Shown here in pieces: positions 1 to 9,588 of a DNA stretch of 63,080 nucleotides. A program made the translations under genes and the position numbers. Below the pieces are notes generated by a model, which had not been told where the DNA came from, did no database searches, and saw only the letters and a list, made by a program, of their open reading frames with translations. This stretch comes from Perkinsus olseni (lineage: Eukaryota; Perkinsozoa; Perkinsida): contig JABANN010000139.1 of NCBI GenBank assembly GCA_013115125.1, positions 1-63,080 on the forward strand. The letters are read 5' to 3'. Position 1 is the first letter of the stretch. Each line of letters begins with the position of its first letter.

Positions 1-254
1 TCCACATTGCTACTTTAATTCGATAAACCTCGCCCGGGGAAACGTCTTGGAAAATTTGCCCAGAAAGTCGACCTTTCCGAGTAGCATCACTTTAATGGAG
101 CATGGGTGGGAAAACCGACCCTTGGATGTGGAACCCGGATTTGTCGCCGTGGACTTGGAACCCGGAAAGGCTTAGCACTTTAATTGGCTCCAGTACTTCA
201 GCTCCTCAAGCAGCATAACTTATGCACAACTGCCAATAGCTCCAGAAGTTAAAT

Positions 255-330
255 GACAGTTCGCAGGGATCGAACCTGGGCGTTCTTGATGAAAAGCTAC
301 ATGTGTATCCGCTAGACCAAAACATCTCGA
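255..330 (-). pseudogene. Degraded tRNA-Glu-like sequence
   Basis: Read on the minus strand this stretch has a TGGTCTAGCGG block typical of the D arm of tRNA-Glu, a TTTTCAT block that would place a TTC anticodon, and a CAGGTTCGATCCCTG T arm. The anticodon stem does not pair and the acceptor stem pairs only partly (about five of seven positions, counting wobble). It is therefore more likely a dead tRNA or the head of a tRNA-derived SINE than a working gene. Confidence 0.35.
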
Positions 331-965
331 ACACAACCGGTAGTAAACTGCGTCTGCACCTTGTGTCGGCTACACTTTCTCAGACAGCTGTTCGTCCGTC
401 TCAGTGTTCGTCCATCCGAGATGTTCGTCGTCAGGACATTATCTATTGTCTGGGCGTGCGCTAACCTGTTCGTCCCTTTAATTGTTCGTCCATCTGATTC
501 ACAACCCTAGACTTCTGCAGTCCCTTTCATGGCAGCACCCGAGGCCCATCGTCGGCTAAGTCGACTGCATCGACTCCATCTCGTAGTCATCGGAATAGTG
601 CTAGCCGCCCAGTTGGTACTAATTCGACCCTACTAAGAGACTTCTCCAGACTGGCATGGCACCGTGCAGCCTTCCTGCTATTCTGTTCAGTCCGAACCCT
701 CGCACTTGGCCGATCTCAGGGTCATCTGGCTGTCGAGTCTCCCTCGCTGCGGCTCTTTACGGTTACCCTCGGGATTGTGGTGATCCTGGCGGACCAAATG
801 TGGACCATCGCTCGTGGAGTGCCGAGAAGTAAAACTTGGCGCACACTCGGGCCTTTCCTGTGGCCGGTTCGTCACGTCGAATCGTAACTGAACGTAAACG
901 TAAGCGCATCTCAGCGTAAATTAGACCGTTTAATTTGAACGTAACCCGAATCGTATTACAGAAGC
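331..965. other. Gene-free stretch with TGTTCGTC motif cluster
   Basis: No convincing coding exon is visible. Between 389 and 491 the octamer TGTTCGTC occurs five times (starts near 389, 405, 422, 467 and 483), with 16-17 nt between neighbours within each group. The rest holds only short, compositionally random reading frames. Confidence 0.4.
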
Positions 966-1274
966 ATGATTCTATTTATGCAACTTTCGACTTGCGTCGT
1001 GCTTGGCGGATCTGCAAATCTATTCGTTGGCCGATTACCCACTTTCCGCTTCCTTCCCAATATAAATCACCTCTTCCTCAACGATGATTCTGTTTCAGGG
1101 GCAGTCACTACAACTTGCGTTTACGTCCTCGCTGCTGGATGCTGGTTATCACTTCTAGGATCTACTGTGGGACTTTCACTATTTTTAATGTGGCGACTTT
1201 TATCATCAGTTTTCAACTACGTTAACGGACAAACCAATAGAACCTTCGAAACACGTAAGCTGAGGGCTCGATAA
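966..1274 (+). CDS. Hypothetical small membrane protein
   Basis: An open frame of 102 codons starts at a true ATG. Its second half is strongly hydrophobic, with two adjacent likely membrane segments around residues 47-85, and it ends in a short basic tail. No family is recognised. A second open frame rich in serine, then cysteine near its end, follows at about 1280-1490 in another phase. The two could be exons of one gene, but I found no intron that joins them in frame. Coding status is uncertain because the surrounding region is otherwise gene-poor. Confidence 0.3.
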   Translation: MILFMQLSTCVVLGGSANLFVGRLPTFRFLPNINHLFLNDDSVSGAVTTTCVYVLAAGCWLSLLGSTVGLSLFLMWRLLSSVFNYVNGQTNRTFETRKLRAR

Positions 1275-1499
1275 GATTTGACGAGCAGCATGCCGGAATA
1301 GGTAAACTCTCTCTGGATGAAGACACAGCATCATCGAGCTCAACCGCTTCCTGGCGGGCAGACGTTTCGAAGATATCCGATCGCCTTCTGGTTGGCTGCA
1401 ATACTCCGCCGTCAGATGATGGCCCTGCTGTGGACGCTCTCGATTTCTGCAACGCGAGGTGGTGTTTTTCCTGCGAGGAACTCTGTCACTAATACAATC

Positions 1500-2400
1500 A
1501 GATTGCTACCGGGATTTTGGCGCGCGTTCGAACTGCCACCAACCGGCCACGCGCTCTTGTCTCTCACGGAAGTTGTTACCATCGCGAAGGATGCTACGAA
1601 GTATATGCTGGGAGCCCCGGTAGGTTGCTGCGCTGGAATCAGGCGTTTGGACGTGGGTTCTAATACTATTGACGGAGCAAATGATGAGGAATGATGACCA
1701 TAGAAACGCCAGTTTTTTGACTTTAATTGTTTTATGAGCGGCCCTTCCTCAGGTGAACATTGCTGTGATACTAGGGTCAAGCGCAGAGTCTTCGGAGGCT
1801 TTAGCTTTGGTTTGCTGCTGCATAATCGTACTGCGAGCGGCGGCGAAGGATGGACGGGAGGCGTTTGCCCTGTACGCCTCTCAACGGTAATGCTATGGGG
1901 GATTGCGGGGAAGATTCATGGTTGTGAGTCGCTCATATTCGCCGCGACCACGTCGCGTAGTGGTGCAATCTATGCTCCGACTTGAACGATGAGGTAGTGA
2001 AGCTCCCTTGCTTCTCTCGATAGGATTTCACAACAGAAACCTGTGGATTATTGATCGTTTTTCGGGTTCTTCTTTCCCCTGGACCGACGCGCCTCAGCCG
2101 GTACGAAATTCTCACGGTATCCAAGGACGGAGGGAAGCTCGCCCAGTTTAACTTGGCAACCGTACTGGGTTTAAGGAAAGAACGGTACGGAGTACGTTTC
2201 AAACTGTCAACCTAGTACGGGTATGGAGAACTAGTACGTATTAAATATATCAAATAACGCATACGTGTATAAAATTACGCCTTACTTGAAGTACGTCGTA
2301 ATAGTACGGTACTTGGGAACCGCTGCGACGGGTAGTACGGGCACGGAGTCGTAGCCGTACCGTACTCCGTACTAGACCGTACCCGTACTGTCGCCCACCT
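1500..2400. other. Gene-poor stretch ending in GTAC-rich repeat patch
   Basis: Overlapping reading frames occur on both strands but none shows protein-like composition or splice structure. From about 2165 the sequence becomes crowded with GTACGG/CCGTAC words (described separately). Confidence 0.35.
2165..2395. repeat. Degenerate GTACG-word repeat with inverted copy
   Basis: GTACG or its complement occurs more than ten times in about 230 bp. The 12-mer GTACGGAGTACG at 2185-2196 has an exact inverted copy at 2361-2372. The same GTACG word forms a clean tandem array near 26531, so the motif is not unique to this place. Confidence 0.55.
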
Positions 2401-2436
2401 CTACCCAGTTATAAGTATGTATTTTACTCGTCAGAC

Positions 2437-2775
2437 ACAATAGTTGACTTCAGGTATGTAGAACCAATACCTCGTGCCGAAGAAGTTCTCCACGCGTCAT
2501 CGTTGCGGCAGCTTGAGTTGCTGTCCAGAAAGGCTCAGTTCCTTACAGAAGAAGAGTCGAAGCCCGCAAAGGAGTGGGCGGTGGCGTCCGTTTCCGTTTC
2601 CAATATTCCTGACTGGCTGGAGAACATCAACGTTAGCATGGTCAATCTGTACGGCGAAAAGAGTCTAGTACTCGAGCGGCAGAATCTACTGAGAAATCAG
2701 CAGAGGATGGGAGCTAGTGCGTCGTGGAAGGATGAGGAGATGCCGATTGTGAAGGGAGAGGTAGTGGTGGGATGA
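2437..2775 (+). CDS. SPF27/BCAS2-like splicing-factor exon (partial)
   Basis: This exon frame reads as a well-behaved soluble protein from upstream of 2440 to the TGA at 2775. The block around LRQLELLSRK, the following IPDWLENINVSM and the later ASASWKDEE resemble, in order and spacing, the core of BCAS2/SPF27, a subunit of the Prp19 spliceosome complex (human ARQPIELLSMK, ITAWQECVNNSM, NAWKVYNE). Similarity is modest and judged by eye. The first exon lies upstream and was not found. The usual C-terminal coiled coil is missing here: either an intron starts just before the apparent stop (GTGAAGG or GTAGTGG) and later exons follow, or the protein is short. It could instead be an unrelated helical protein. 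Confidence 0.4.
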   Translation, partial: TIVDFRYVEPIPRAEEVLHASSLRQLELLSRKAQFLTEEESKPAKEWAVASVSVSNIPDWLENINVSMVNLYGEKSLVLERQNLLRNQQRMGASASWKDEEMPIVKGEVVVG

Positions 2776-3875
2776 ACCGATTATTGCTGGCAAAAGGTCT
2801 CTGGTGGTCTGACGGATCATCTTTCTGTATTTTCTATGCTCGGGTCGTCGATTCTTTGCAAGATTTCACCTCTCGGGAGAGCATCTTTGTTGCCCTCGTC
2901 TCGGTGTTGGCACTGTTAAGCGCACTGTTGATCATAAAATTCGCAGCGTCTTTCCGCGGGGGGCTGGCAGCCCCTGCATTACCCTTCGGGTGGGCTGTGC
3001 GTCTTCTGAGCGTCTCGATGCTTCCGGCTGGAGACTCCCGAGTTGAAAACAACATCTCGCTTCCGCGTACAGAAATGAGGGCCGTAAAGAACCGAGCTCT
3101 CACGCACTTTCCTAGTCCCGTTAGAGCTGCTGATGTTCAGAGATGGATTGCTCGGGTATGTGCAGGTTTACATAGTAGCTGAGAAGTGCATCGTCAATCC
3201 AGGGGAAGTGCAAGAACCTCGTCTCTTCGGTGCCTATGGGTGCTTGCTTCCGGAGTCCCCTCATCTACAGAAGATGCTGGCATCGAGCTCTGGTGCACAC
3301 TATTTGGATCTGTCGATTGACCAGTGCGATGTCTTCGACTCTCGGTTGGAGAATACAGGTGATAATGGGCTGGCTCACATACTCTGCAATACAGATTTGC
3401 GTTGGGATGAATCTTTCTCGGACTCTTCGCACCGAAAAATGGACTCTTCGAAAGGGCCTCCTGTAGCTGGATCGGCTCAGCATTCGGCCGGAGTGAGATC
3501 GCGTTTCCATTGGGAATGGGCATACTACAGCTTTTTCGCTCTTTCGGCGGTGGAAAATCAGCCCCAGCTTTGATAGATTGTACGCCTTTTCTGGGCAGAA
3601 GCCAGGAGCCAATTTACGTCGCCAATTGGAGTGGGAACTTCTCGTTCTCTCGGTTCGCGAATTTCGCACGATTCGTAGCAGTTATTGCTGGAGGAATATA
3701 TGCGATATCTCAAGGCGATTTATGGGACTATCTTCCACTGTGCTCAGGCATCGTCCTCAGTGTTCTTCTTCGCCCAGTTGATGAGTACACTCCACAATCA
3801 ACGGCCGCTCCGTTCCCGCCCAGTCCCGAGGAGATAGGGGACTTCCTAGAGCTGCCTTCGCAACAGAATTCATAG
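2772..3875 (+). CDS. Hypothetical membrane protein, multi-exon
   Basis: Three overlapping open stretches on the plus strand look like consecutive exons of one gene. About 2772-3180 carries a hydrophobic helix near IFVALVSVLALLSALLII. About 3133-3570 encodes an aqueous domain with scattered cysteines. About 3510-3875 has two further hydrophobic segments (FVAVIAGGIYAI and LPLCSGIVLSVLL) and a proline-rich acidic tail ending at a TGA. Exact junctions are not fixed; the middle frame could also start at its own ATG at 3133. No family is recognised. It ends 90 bp before SPT4 on the same strand. Confidence 0.45.
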
Positions 3876-3966
3876 TGACTGCTGTTTCGTGCCGTACCGC
3901 GCTTGTAGTTGCGTTCGGAAAGTCGTACAACTTGCCGTCTCCTAGAGGGATCGGTGCCCTGCTCAA

Positions 3967-4602
3967 ATGGCGTACTCTGATGACGAGGAGATGTCGGACG
4001 AGGGAAATCAGCGGCCGATGGTAGTAACCACGATTTATATTTCTTCATTGAGGGCGATCGCTTTAGGTCGTCTCGATGATACCGGACACGCTTAACAGCC
4101 ATCAGCTGAGGTGCTGCTTGAGGTGAGGCTCTACAAGCGGCGGATAAGTTTGACCTTTGCCTTGTTTCAGGTGCCACATCATCCTCTCAGTGTCGCAATT
4201 CGTTCGCCATGGCTGCCCTAACTGTCAGGACATCGACATGGAAGGGGACAAGACTCTTGTGGAGGACTACACCACCAAGAACTTCTCTGGGTACGTCACG
4301 GTGCTGCGATACGCGAAGTCCCGCGGCGCGACTCCCGCCGAGTTGTGCATTTTCAGGGGAGTTTCGGTGATGAACCCGGCCAGAAGCTGGGTGGCCCGTC
4401 AACTGAAATTGAGTAGAGCGCCCTCTGACGCAGTTCGTCTTGTTCTAGCTTTCTTGAAGGTACCTTCTGCGCTGGCATGTACGCAGTCGCGGCTCAAGGA
4501 GACGGAGAGGCTCAAGGGTGAGTGCATCCTCATTTAGCCATCCGTCAGGCACTTTCTTGTTCCCTCAGAGATTACGACGATGAGTATGAAGAAGACTACT
4601 GA
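3967..4602 (+). CDS. SPT4: Transcription elongation factor SPT4
   Basis: SPT4 pairs with SPT5 to form DSIF, which binds RNA polymerase II and aids processivity. The spliced protein starts MAYSDDEEMSDEGN and then carries the zinc-binding LRCCLRCH and HGCPNCQ pairs of cysteines, matching human LRACLLC and DGCDNC. It continues with NFSGGVSVMNPARSWVARQ, which lines up without gaps with human SFDGIIAMMSPEDSWVSK. The GMYAVAAQGDG block matches the human PGVYAVSVTG, and a short acidic tail ends in TGA at 4600-4602. Clear introns: from GTAGTAACC at about 4021 to the CAG before CTGAGG; from GTGAGG to CAG at 4170; from GTACGT at 4291 to a TTTTCAG; and 4518-4568. The junction just before the GMYAV block could not be placed in frame. 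The N-terminal acidic extension is not in human SPT4. Confidence 0.88.
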
Positions 4603-4737
4603 AGGAGCTGTTTACTTCATACGTTCTTCTGTTGCGTTTTACGGCGTCACCATTTCGAAAAGCGCCCGAACAGGCGAGGTAGCTCGCGCTGTGAGCCGGG
4701 ACTTGGGGACACTGGACCACCGAATTTGAGCCTGTCG

Positions 4738-5877
4738 ATGCGGTCTCTGATGCTCATGAATCTCAGACGTCAACGGGCATCATCAGTCCTCTCAGCCTTG
4801 CGTTTTTCATCAATCTCAATGTCACTCATCATTCACTCGGAAACACATCGCCGAGGAGGTCTACTTTGCTTGGTCCTCCTCATGGGCGCTTTTCTGACAC
4901 TTCTAGCTGTTTGCCGGCGCTATGCTTGGTTCGATCGGTCGATCATAGACGGCAGAGCTAAGGCCTGGAAGGAGCGATGGCGTATCGGGGGCGATGCTTT
5001 CGAAGTGGCTAGCCAAGATGACACCCCGTGGTGGTCAGACCTCGCGGTTTTCTTAGTTGGCCTCTTCCTGTTTGCTTGGTCTTGCCGAATTGCAGCGGTG
5101 TCCGAGACGCTCCGCCGAACACAGTACGCAGTTCCCCCTGAAGTCATTGGCAACCCCATCGATGATGACTCGATTCATGATGATTACTACAAGCAGAAAA
5201 TGAAGCCGTCCTGGAGCTCCAACCAGTCGCTTGTCGCCTTCTGGCTCCTAGTCGTTATGGTAGTGTCGCAGTCACTGACGCTGCCTTGCCTCGCCAGATT
5301 TCTTCCACCAGGATTGACTTTGCACTTTTTGTTTCTACTGGCCTGTTGCTGGATCTGGTTCCGGTCGTACAGCGGCTGTTGCTCTGGAGCAGTACCAGTC
5401 CTTTGCGCCTTCGTCGTCTGGCTAGCCCTGTCAGTGATACCCGCAGTACCCTCTCCCAGAAATCTTTGTATCGCTGTTCTCGCAGCTGGCAGTATCGGCG
5501 TGATTGCGCTCATGCACCTGATGGCACTCAGCGTTTGCTGTTCCGGGCCGCTGCCCGCAGACTATACCCTGCCAGCGTTGGCCGTCTCTGCATTCATAAT
5601 TCTCGGATTGGCCGCCATCACGTTCTACTCGTACAACCAAATCTCGCCACTTCAACTGGCGCTTACTGGCGACTATGGCCTCTGGGTTCAAATCGAAGTT
5701 GGTTGCACGGTTGCCGTGAACGGTTTGATTGTCCTGGCCTTTCTGATTGCCCTGCTTCGCGCTCCCTCGTGGGCACCTCCGGACGCACCTCCCAGCAAGA
5801 TGGTTAATATCGAGATGGAGGGTATGAGCCCTGATCCGGACTGGCCAAGCCAGGTCGAAGCGTCATCAGTTGAATGA
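4738..5877 (+). CDS. Hypothetical multi-pass membrane protein
   Basis: A single uninterrupted frame of about 379 codons starts at the ATG at 4738, with further in-frame ATGs at 4750 and 4756. It has roughly seven to eight strongly hydrophobic segments, for example LLCLVLLMGAFLTLLAV, LAVFLVGLFLFAW, LAFWLLVVMVV-like, LCAFVVWLALSVI and LIVLAFLIALL. A charged loop with an acidic IDDDSIHDD stretch sits near residue 140. The last 35 residues form a proline-rich, acidic cytosolic-type tail. No transporter signature is recognised, so function is unknown. It lies 135 bp downstream of SPT4 on the same strand and seems to be intronless, unlike its neighbours. Confidence 0.7.
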   Translation: MRSLMLMNLRRQRASSVLSALRFSSISMSLIIHSETHRRGGLLCLVLLMGAFLTLLAVCRRYAWFDRSIIDGRAKAWKERWRIGGDAFEVASQDDTPWWSDLAVFLVGLFLFAWSCRIAAVSETLRRTQYAVPPEVIGNPIDDDSIHDDYYKQKMKPSWSSNQSLVAFWLLVVMVVSQSLTLPCLARFLPPGLTLHFLFLLACCWIWFRSYSGCCSGAVPVLCAFVVWLALSVIPAVPSPRNLCIAVLAAGSIGVIALMHLMALSVCCSGPLPADYTLPALAVSAFIILGLAAITFYSYNQISPLQLALTGDYGLWVQIEVGCTVAVNGLIVLAFLIALLRAPSWAPPDAPPSKMVNIEMEGMSPDPDWPSQVEASSVE

Positions 5878-5986
5878 CTTCATTGTGACTATTGAACACC
5901 CTTGTGTAGCATAAAAACAATTGTCTCCCCAAGTCTCTATATTCGCAGAGTTGAACCAGGAGTGATTTGGCGAGTAGTTGCATCTA

Positions 5987-6786
5987 ATGCTGCACACGCC
6001 TCGACGACCACAGTCGCTATCGACGTCCTCGTCCTCCTCTTCGTCCGACTCCTGTTCTTCGAGTGACGTGGATGTGAGTGTCCTCGGCGCTGCGGCTGCA
6101 GCAGCCACTGGGGTCGGCGCCAACAAAGGGCGGAGCATCATCGGCAACCGAGACATCGAGGACGGGCCCGCTGAAGACGGAGTCCTCGACCAGGAATGGC
6201 CGGCGGAAGGAGAAGTAGGGCAGCGGAAGATTCGCTCCCATCAGGATTTTCCCCCTTCAGTCCGTTCAGCTGTGCGGACTCACCAGCTTTCCGTGGATGA
6301 ACGGCGAGATCGGTACGGTGGTTGGCTACGATATGCAGCACAACCGGTAGCAAGCGATCAATTTCGAGGTTTTTGCAGGCTCGCCTCAGGTACGCTATTA
6401 AGCTACAGGATGGCGCTATCAAGTCGGTCCGTCTCTTCAACATTCGTCGGCCGAAAAATACCGATTCTCAAAACAATCCCGAAGAGGCCTCACCAGAGCA
6501 AGAGGAGGAAGACTTCTCGTGGATGCAAAATTATGAAGCTCAAGCAACCCCTCCTCCTCCACCCAGTGTGAACTACGCAACTGCCAACGGCCGTAGAGCC
6601 TCTGGTGGTGATTCGTCCACCCCAAGCACGGTGTCGAAGATCGGCGACTTCGTGAGAGATGAGATGTCGGCTCTTGCCGATCTCGCTGGGGACATTCGGA
6701 ATCGCGGGATTTCGGGAGTCATGAAAGATGCTGTGTCAGAGGCGAAGGACATGGTATCCAGTCAGGTGAGGCACCACGCAGGCTAG
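5987..6786 (+). CDS. Small protein with SH3-like GEIGTVVGYD domain
   Basis: Three exons join cleanly: 5987-6214, 6261-6346 and 6390-6786 (introns of 46 and 43 nt, phases 0 and 2). The N-terminal 76 residues are serine-, alanine- and acidic-rich low complexity. Exons 2-3 encode a compact domain running from VQLCGLTSFPW through MNGEIGTVVGYDMQ and RYAIKLQDGAIKSV to RLFNIRR. It matches the loosely conserved pattern of a short beta-barrel, 'V-x-L-x-G-L ... N-G-x-x-G-x-V ... R-Y-x-V-x-L-x-x-G', that recurs in many alga and alveolate proteins (general knowledge). The C-terminal half is polar with proline and serine runs and ends in an amphipathic helix. Molecular function is unknown. The reading frame across both introns is strong evidence that the model is right. 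Confidence 0.72.
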
Positions 6787-6995
6787 GAGACTCCGAGATT
6801 CTCCTGGTAGGTCGGCCCGAAATTGCCTGCTGGATTCCGAGCGCACAGGGAGGAAGAAGAACCGGTGGGTCGAAGTCGGTGGGATCGATGTTTAAGGTAG
6901 AACTATGAGCTCACAATCACGAGAGAGGTTTTACTGTGAGCAGGTGGACTCAGCCGGGTATACTGACATATTTGACATTTTTAATATTGTCCCCT

Positions 6996-7283
6996 ATGGT
7001 GCCTCGACTCGTCACCAATAGTGTCACCGCTACAACAATCGGGTAGGCGAGTTCCTTTCCTCCTGTCCTCTGTTTACGACTGGGCTTTCCTCTTTTCAGA
7101 TTGCTGTTATCATTGCTTCTGGCGTGCAACTGCTTGCCCTTTCCGAGAATATTGAAGGTTGTTATCTTACTGTGCTGGATAGTCGGAATCGTCAGCTATG
7201 CTATTTATGATGAGCAGTTCGGAGAAGTCCGAGGAGACTCGGCGGCAATCTCAGCTTTGTCAAGACCATCAAGGTTTACTTGA
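6996..7283 (+). CDS. Tiny hydrophobic membrane protein
   Basis: Two exons, 6996-7042 and 7100-7283, are joined across a 57-nt intron with a pyrimidine-rich TCCTCTTTTCAG end; both sides are phase 2. The 76-residue product starts MVPRLVTNSVTATTIG and contains two adjacent hydrophobic segments ([14 protein letters not shown] and VVILLCWIVGIVSYAI), followed by a short polar tail. It could be a two-helix membrane protein or a secreted peptide with a signal. No homologue is recognised. Confidence 0.5.
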
Positions 7284-7497
7284 TAACTAAGTACCATATC
7301 AAACGCTCATGTGTTCTGTTGCCAGTTTACGCGTATAGGGGGAACTGTCTTTGGCAACTGGCCATGTGATAATATGAACGCAAGATTCATCGCGCGCGAC
7401 GAGTCACCTTTCAACACAAAGCTCAGGGAAAGACGCTCATGACGATCATGGTATTCCAGTCAGAATCTTGCAGTCATTGGCTGCATCTGAGAATTCA

Positions 7498-9483
7498 TCA
7501 AAAATGACTCTTGACATAGGTGAATGGACGTACTGATCGAACCTTGAAAACAGGCAACGCAAGGGGCAATTTGATTCCCGAGGGCTCCTTGGCCTCCGCG
7601 ACCTGCATTATGTCGGCTAGGCGCTGCTCCAACTCGCTTTTATACCTGATAACACTCGCAGAATGATCTGCACAAACCATGATCTTATCGCTTTACCAAC
7701 GCATGTCCTTCCCGAGCTGCGCCATTATGCTACTATGAACGTCTCTGAGATCTTCCTTCTGTCTGACCAGTGATTCAGTCGTCGTTCTCTCGCTGTCTGC
7801 GACCACGCAAGGATCGCGAAAAAATTCGAGTCTCAAACAAATACCAGCGATCGCGGCCATTGAGGGGCCCGCCGACTCCACGAGACGTCGGCCGGCCTTA
7901 AAGCCTGAAGAGTGAGTTTCTTGTAGGCTTTCGGGCCAAACCACTACCCCGAAGACCAGGGAAAAGCTTCGGGAGCTCAACTGCGAGGTCTGCTCCTTCT
8001 GGAAGATCTTTGACGGTCTGAATCAATAAATCCTTGATGGGTGGGCGGGCATATCATACACCCACTCAACTTGCTCTCAAGGTTACCTGTGGTCGGGGAG
8101 TGGCAGGCTTTCTCCGAGAGGTCTTCGGTGGGCGGGGGTTAGGTCGCGGTGGGGGCTACGAAACGAGGCTCGATAATCATCATCGTGCCGATGATGATGC
8201 AAGAGCATGCCTCCACCTGCAGTTTCACTCGGTGACGTATTTCCGGTGGAACTAGAGCTTGGTGTACGATGTCGGGAGGGTATGCCGGCTCAGTAAGGAA
8301 CGTTTCCGCATAATTCTTCGACCTTCCATTCTCGATCTGCTAACGGAGCTTCCGTGAAAAGCAGTCCGAATTCTCTCTACCGCGAGCGTCGGGTGGTCGC
8401 TTTCGACCGAACTCTGATAGGCCATATCATATATACGCTCTTCCCCTAATAACACCAACAGTATTTTGGCGACGATGGTCGGTTGTTCCTTACCCACACA
8501 CTTCAACTTCTCTCGCAGCTTCCGTACAACAGCAGCACGCTTCTGCTTCTTTTTTTCCTAAACGTCATCGATGCGGACCGCCGAAGAGGCCTAGCACTGA
8601 CGCTCAGCATTCGTTCTCTCTCGATGCGCTCCCGTAGCATCAGGCGTTGTCGCTGGAGTTCCGTCCGTGCTTCCTCGGCCTTGCGTCTGGAAGTATGGAC
8701 TGGAGCACTGGGCACGGCATATCCCTCTACCTTTGTCGTCGCTGCGCACGTTCTTCCCTTCGCTGTCTCTCGGCATCCTGGTCGCGCCTTTCCCGAAGGT
8801 TGAGCAGAAATCTACATATTTCCTATTGAGACGGATGGGAAAACGGTCCTACTCCGGTTGCCGTTGGTACGAGTCTACTCGCCGGGGAGAGGGAGCTCTG
8901 TGGATCTCCGGAGCCCTGCCGGACCAGAAGAATTGAGAAGTACTTCTAGACCTCGAGCGATGGAACGCCCCGACAGCGACCAAAAAATAGGGAAGCCGAG
9001 CATTTATTAGAGAAAAGAGATTGAGGCCTGGCACGCATTCGACTCGAGTCGGTGCGGTCGCTGTGGCGATGGTCTTCACGAGCCGATGCAGCTCCATCTC
9101 CTTACGACGCTAGGAGAGCTTCCGACTCGTCCAGTACTCGCGAGAGGGAATCAACCGCTCTCTTCTCGAGTGCCTCAGGAGCTCTTGTACGGGATTCGAA
9201 GTTTTCACCGAGTCCTGATGCATGGCGGATGGAGCCTGGCCAGCGGTAGGCCGACAGAACAGGGGCGGGTGGTGGACGACCTGAAGCGGGTCGTATGGGG
9301 TGTTCAGAAAACCAGTTCAATGTCGATTCTGAGTTTCAGAAGTAGCTCGCCTGTGGACCCGCTACTTCCTCTCCGGCCATCTCGCCCGGTTCCTCCGAAC
9401 CTTTCTCCATGGCCTTCGAACCTAGACTGACTGTGAGTATTAAACGGGCGTAAGCCCACCGAACCGGCGACTTCGCTCGACAT
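7498..9483 (-). CDS. Coiled-coil protein, multi-exon, unknown function
   Basis: Minus-strand exons run from an ATG at about 9483 to a TGA at 7498. The strongest pieces are a charged helix near ALEKRAVDSLSRRRKEMEL (about 9100-9180), an arginine/glutamate coiled coil around EEARTELQRQRLMLRER (about 8600-8680), and a C-terminal exon pair. In that pair DMRW joins YKSELEQRLADIM across a phase-2 intron starting GTAAAGC near 7690. The stretch 8000-8500 is not resolved, so this may be two adjacent genes. No domain family is recognised. It is the first of a long run of minus-strand genes. Confidence 0.4.
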
Positions 9484-9588
9484 GGCGATGAGGTGATGCG
9501 CTGCCCGGATCGCGGTGTCCACTACTGCACAACACCAACACCTTTAGGACACGGTCAATGAATAGGACACACAAGCATTGGTCATGAG

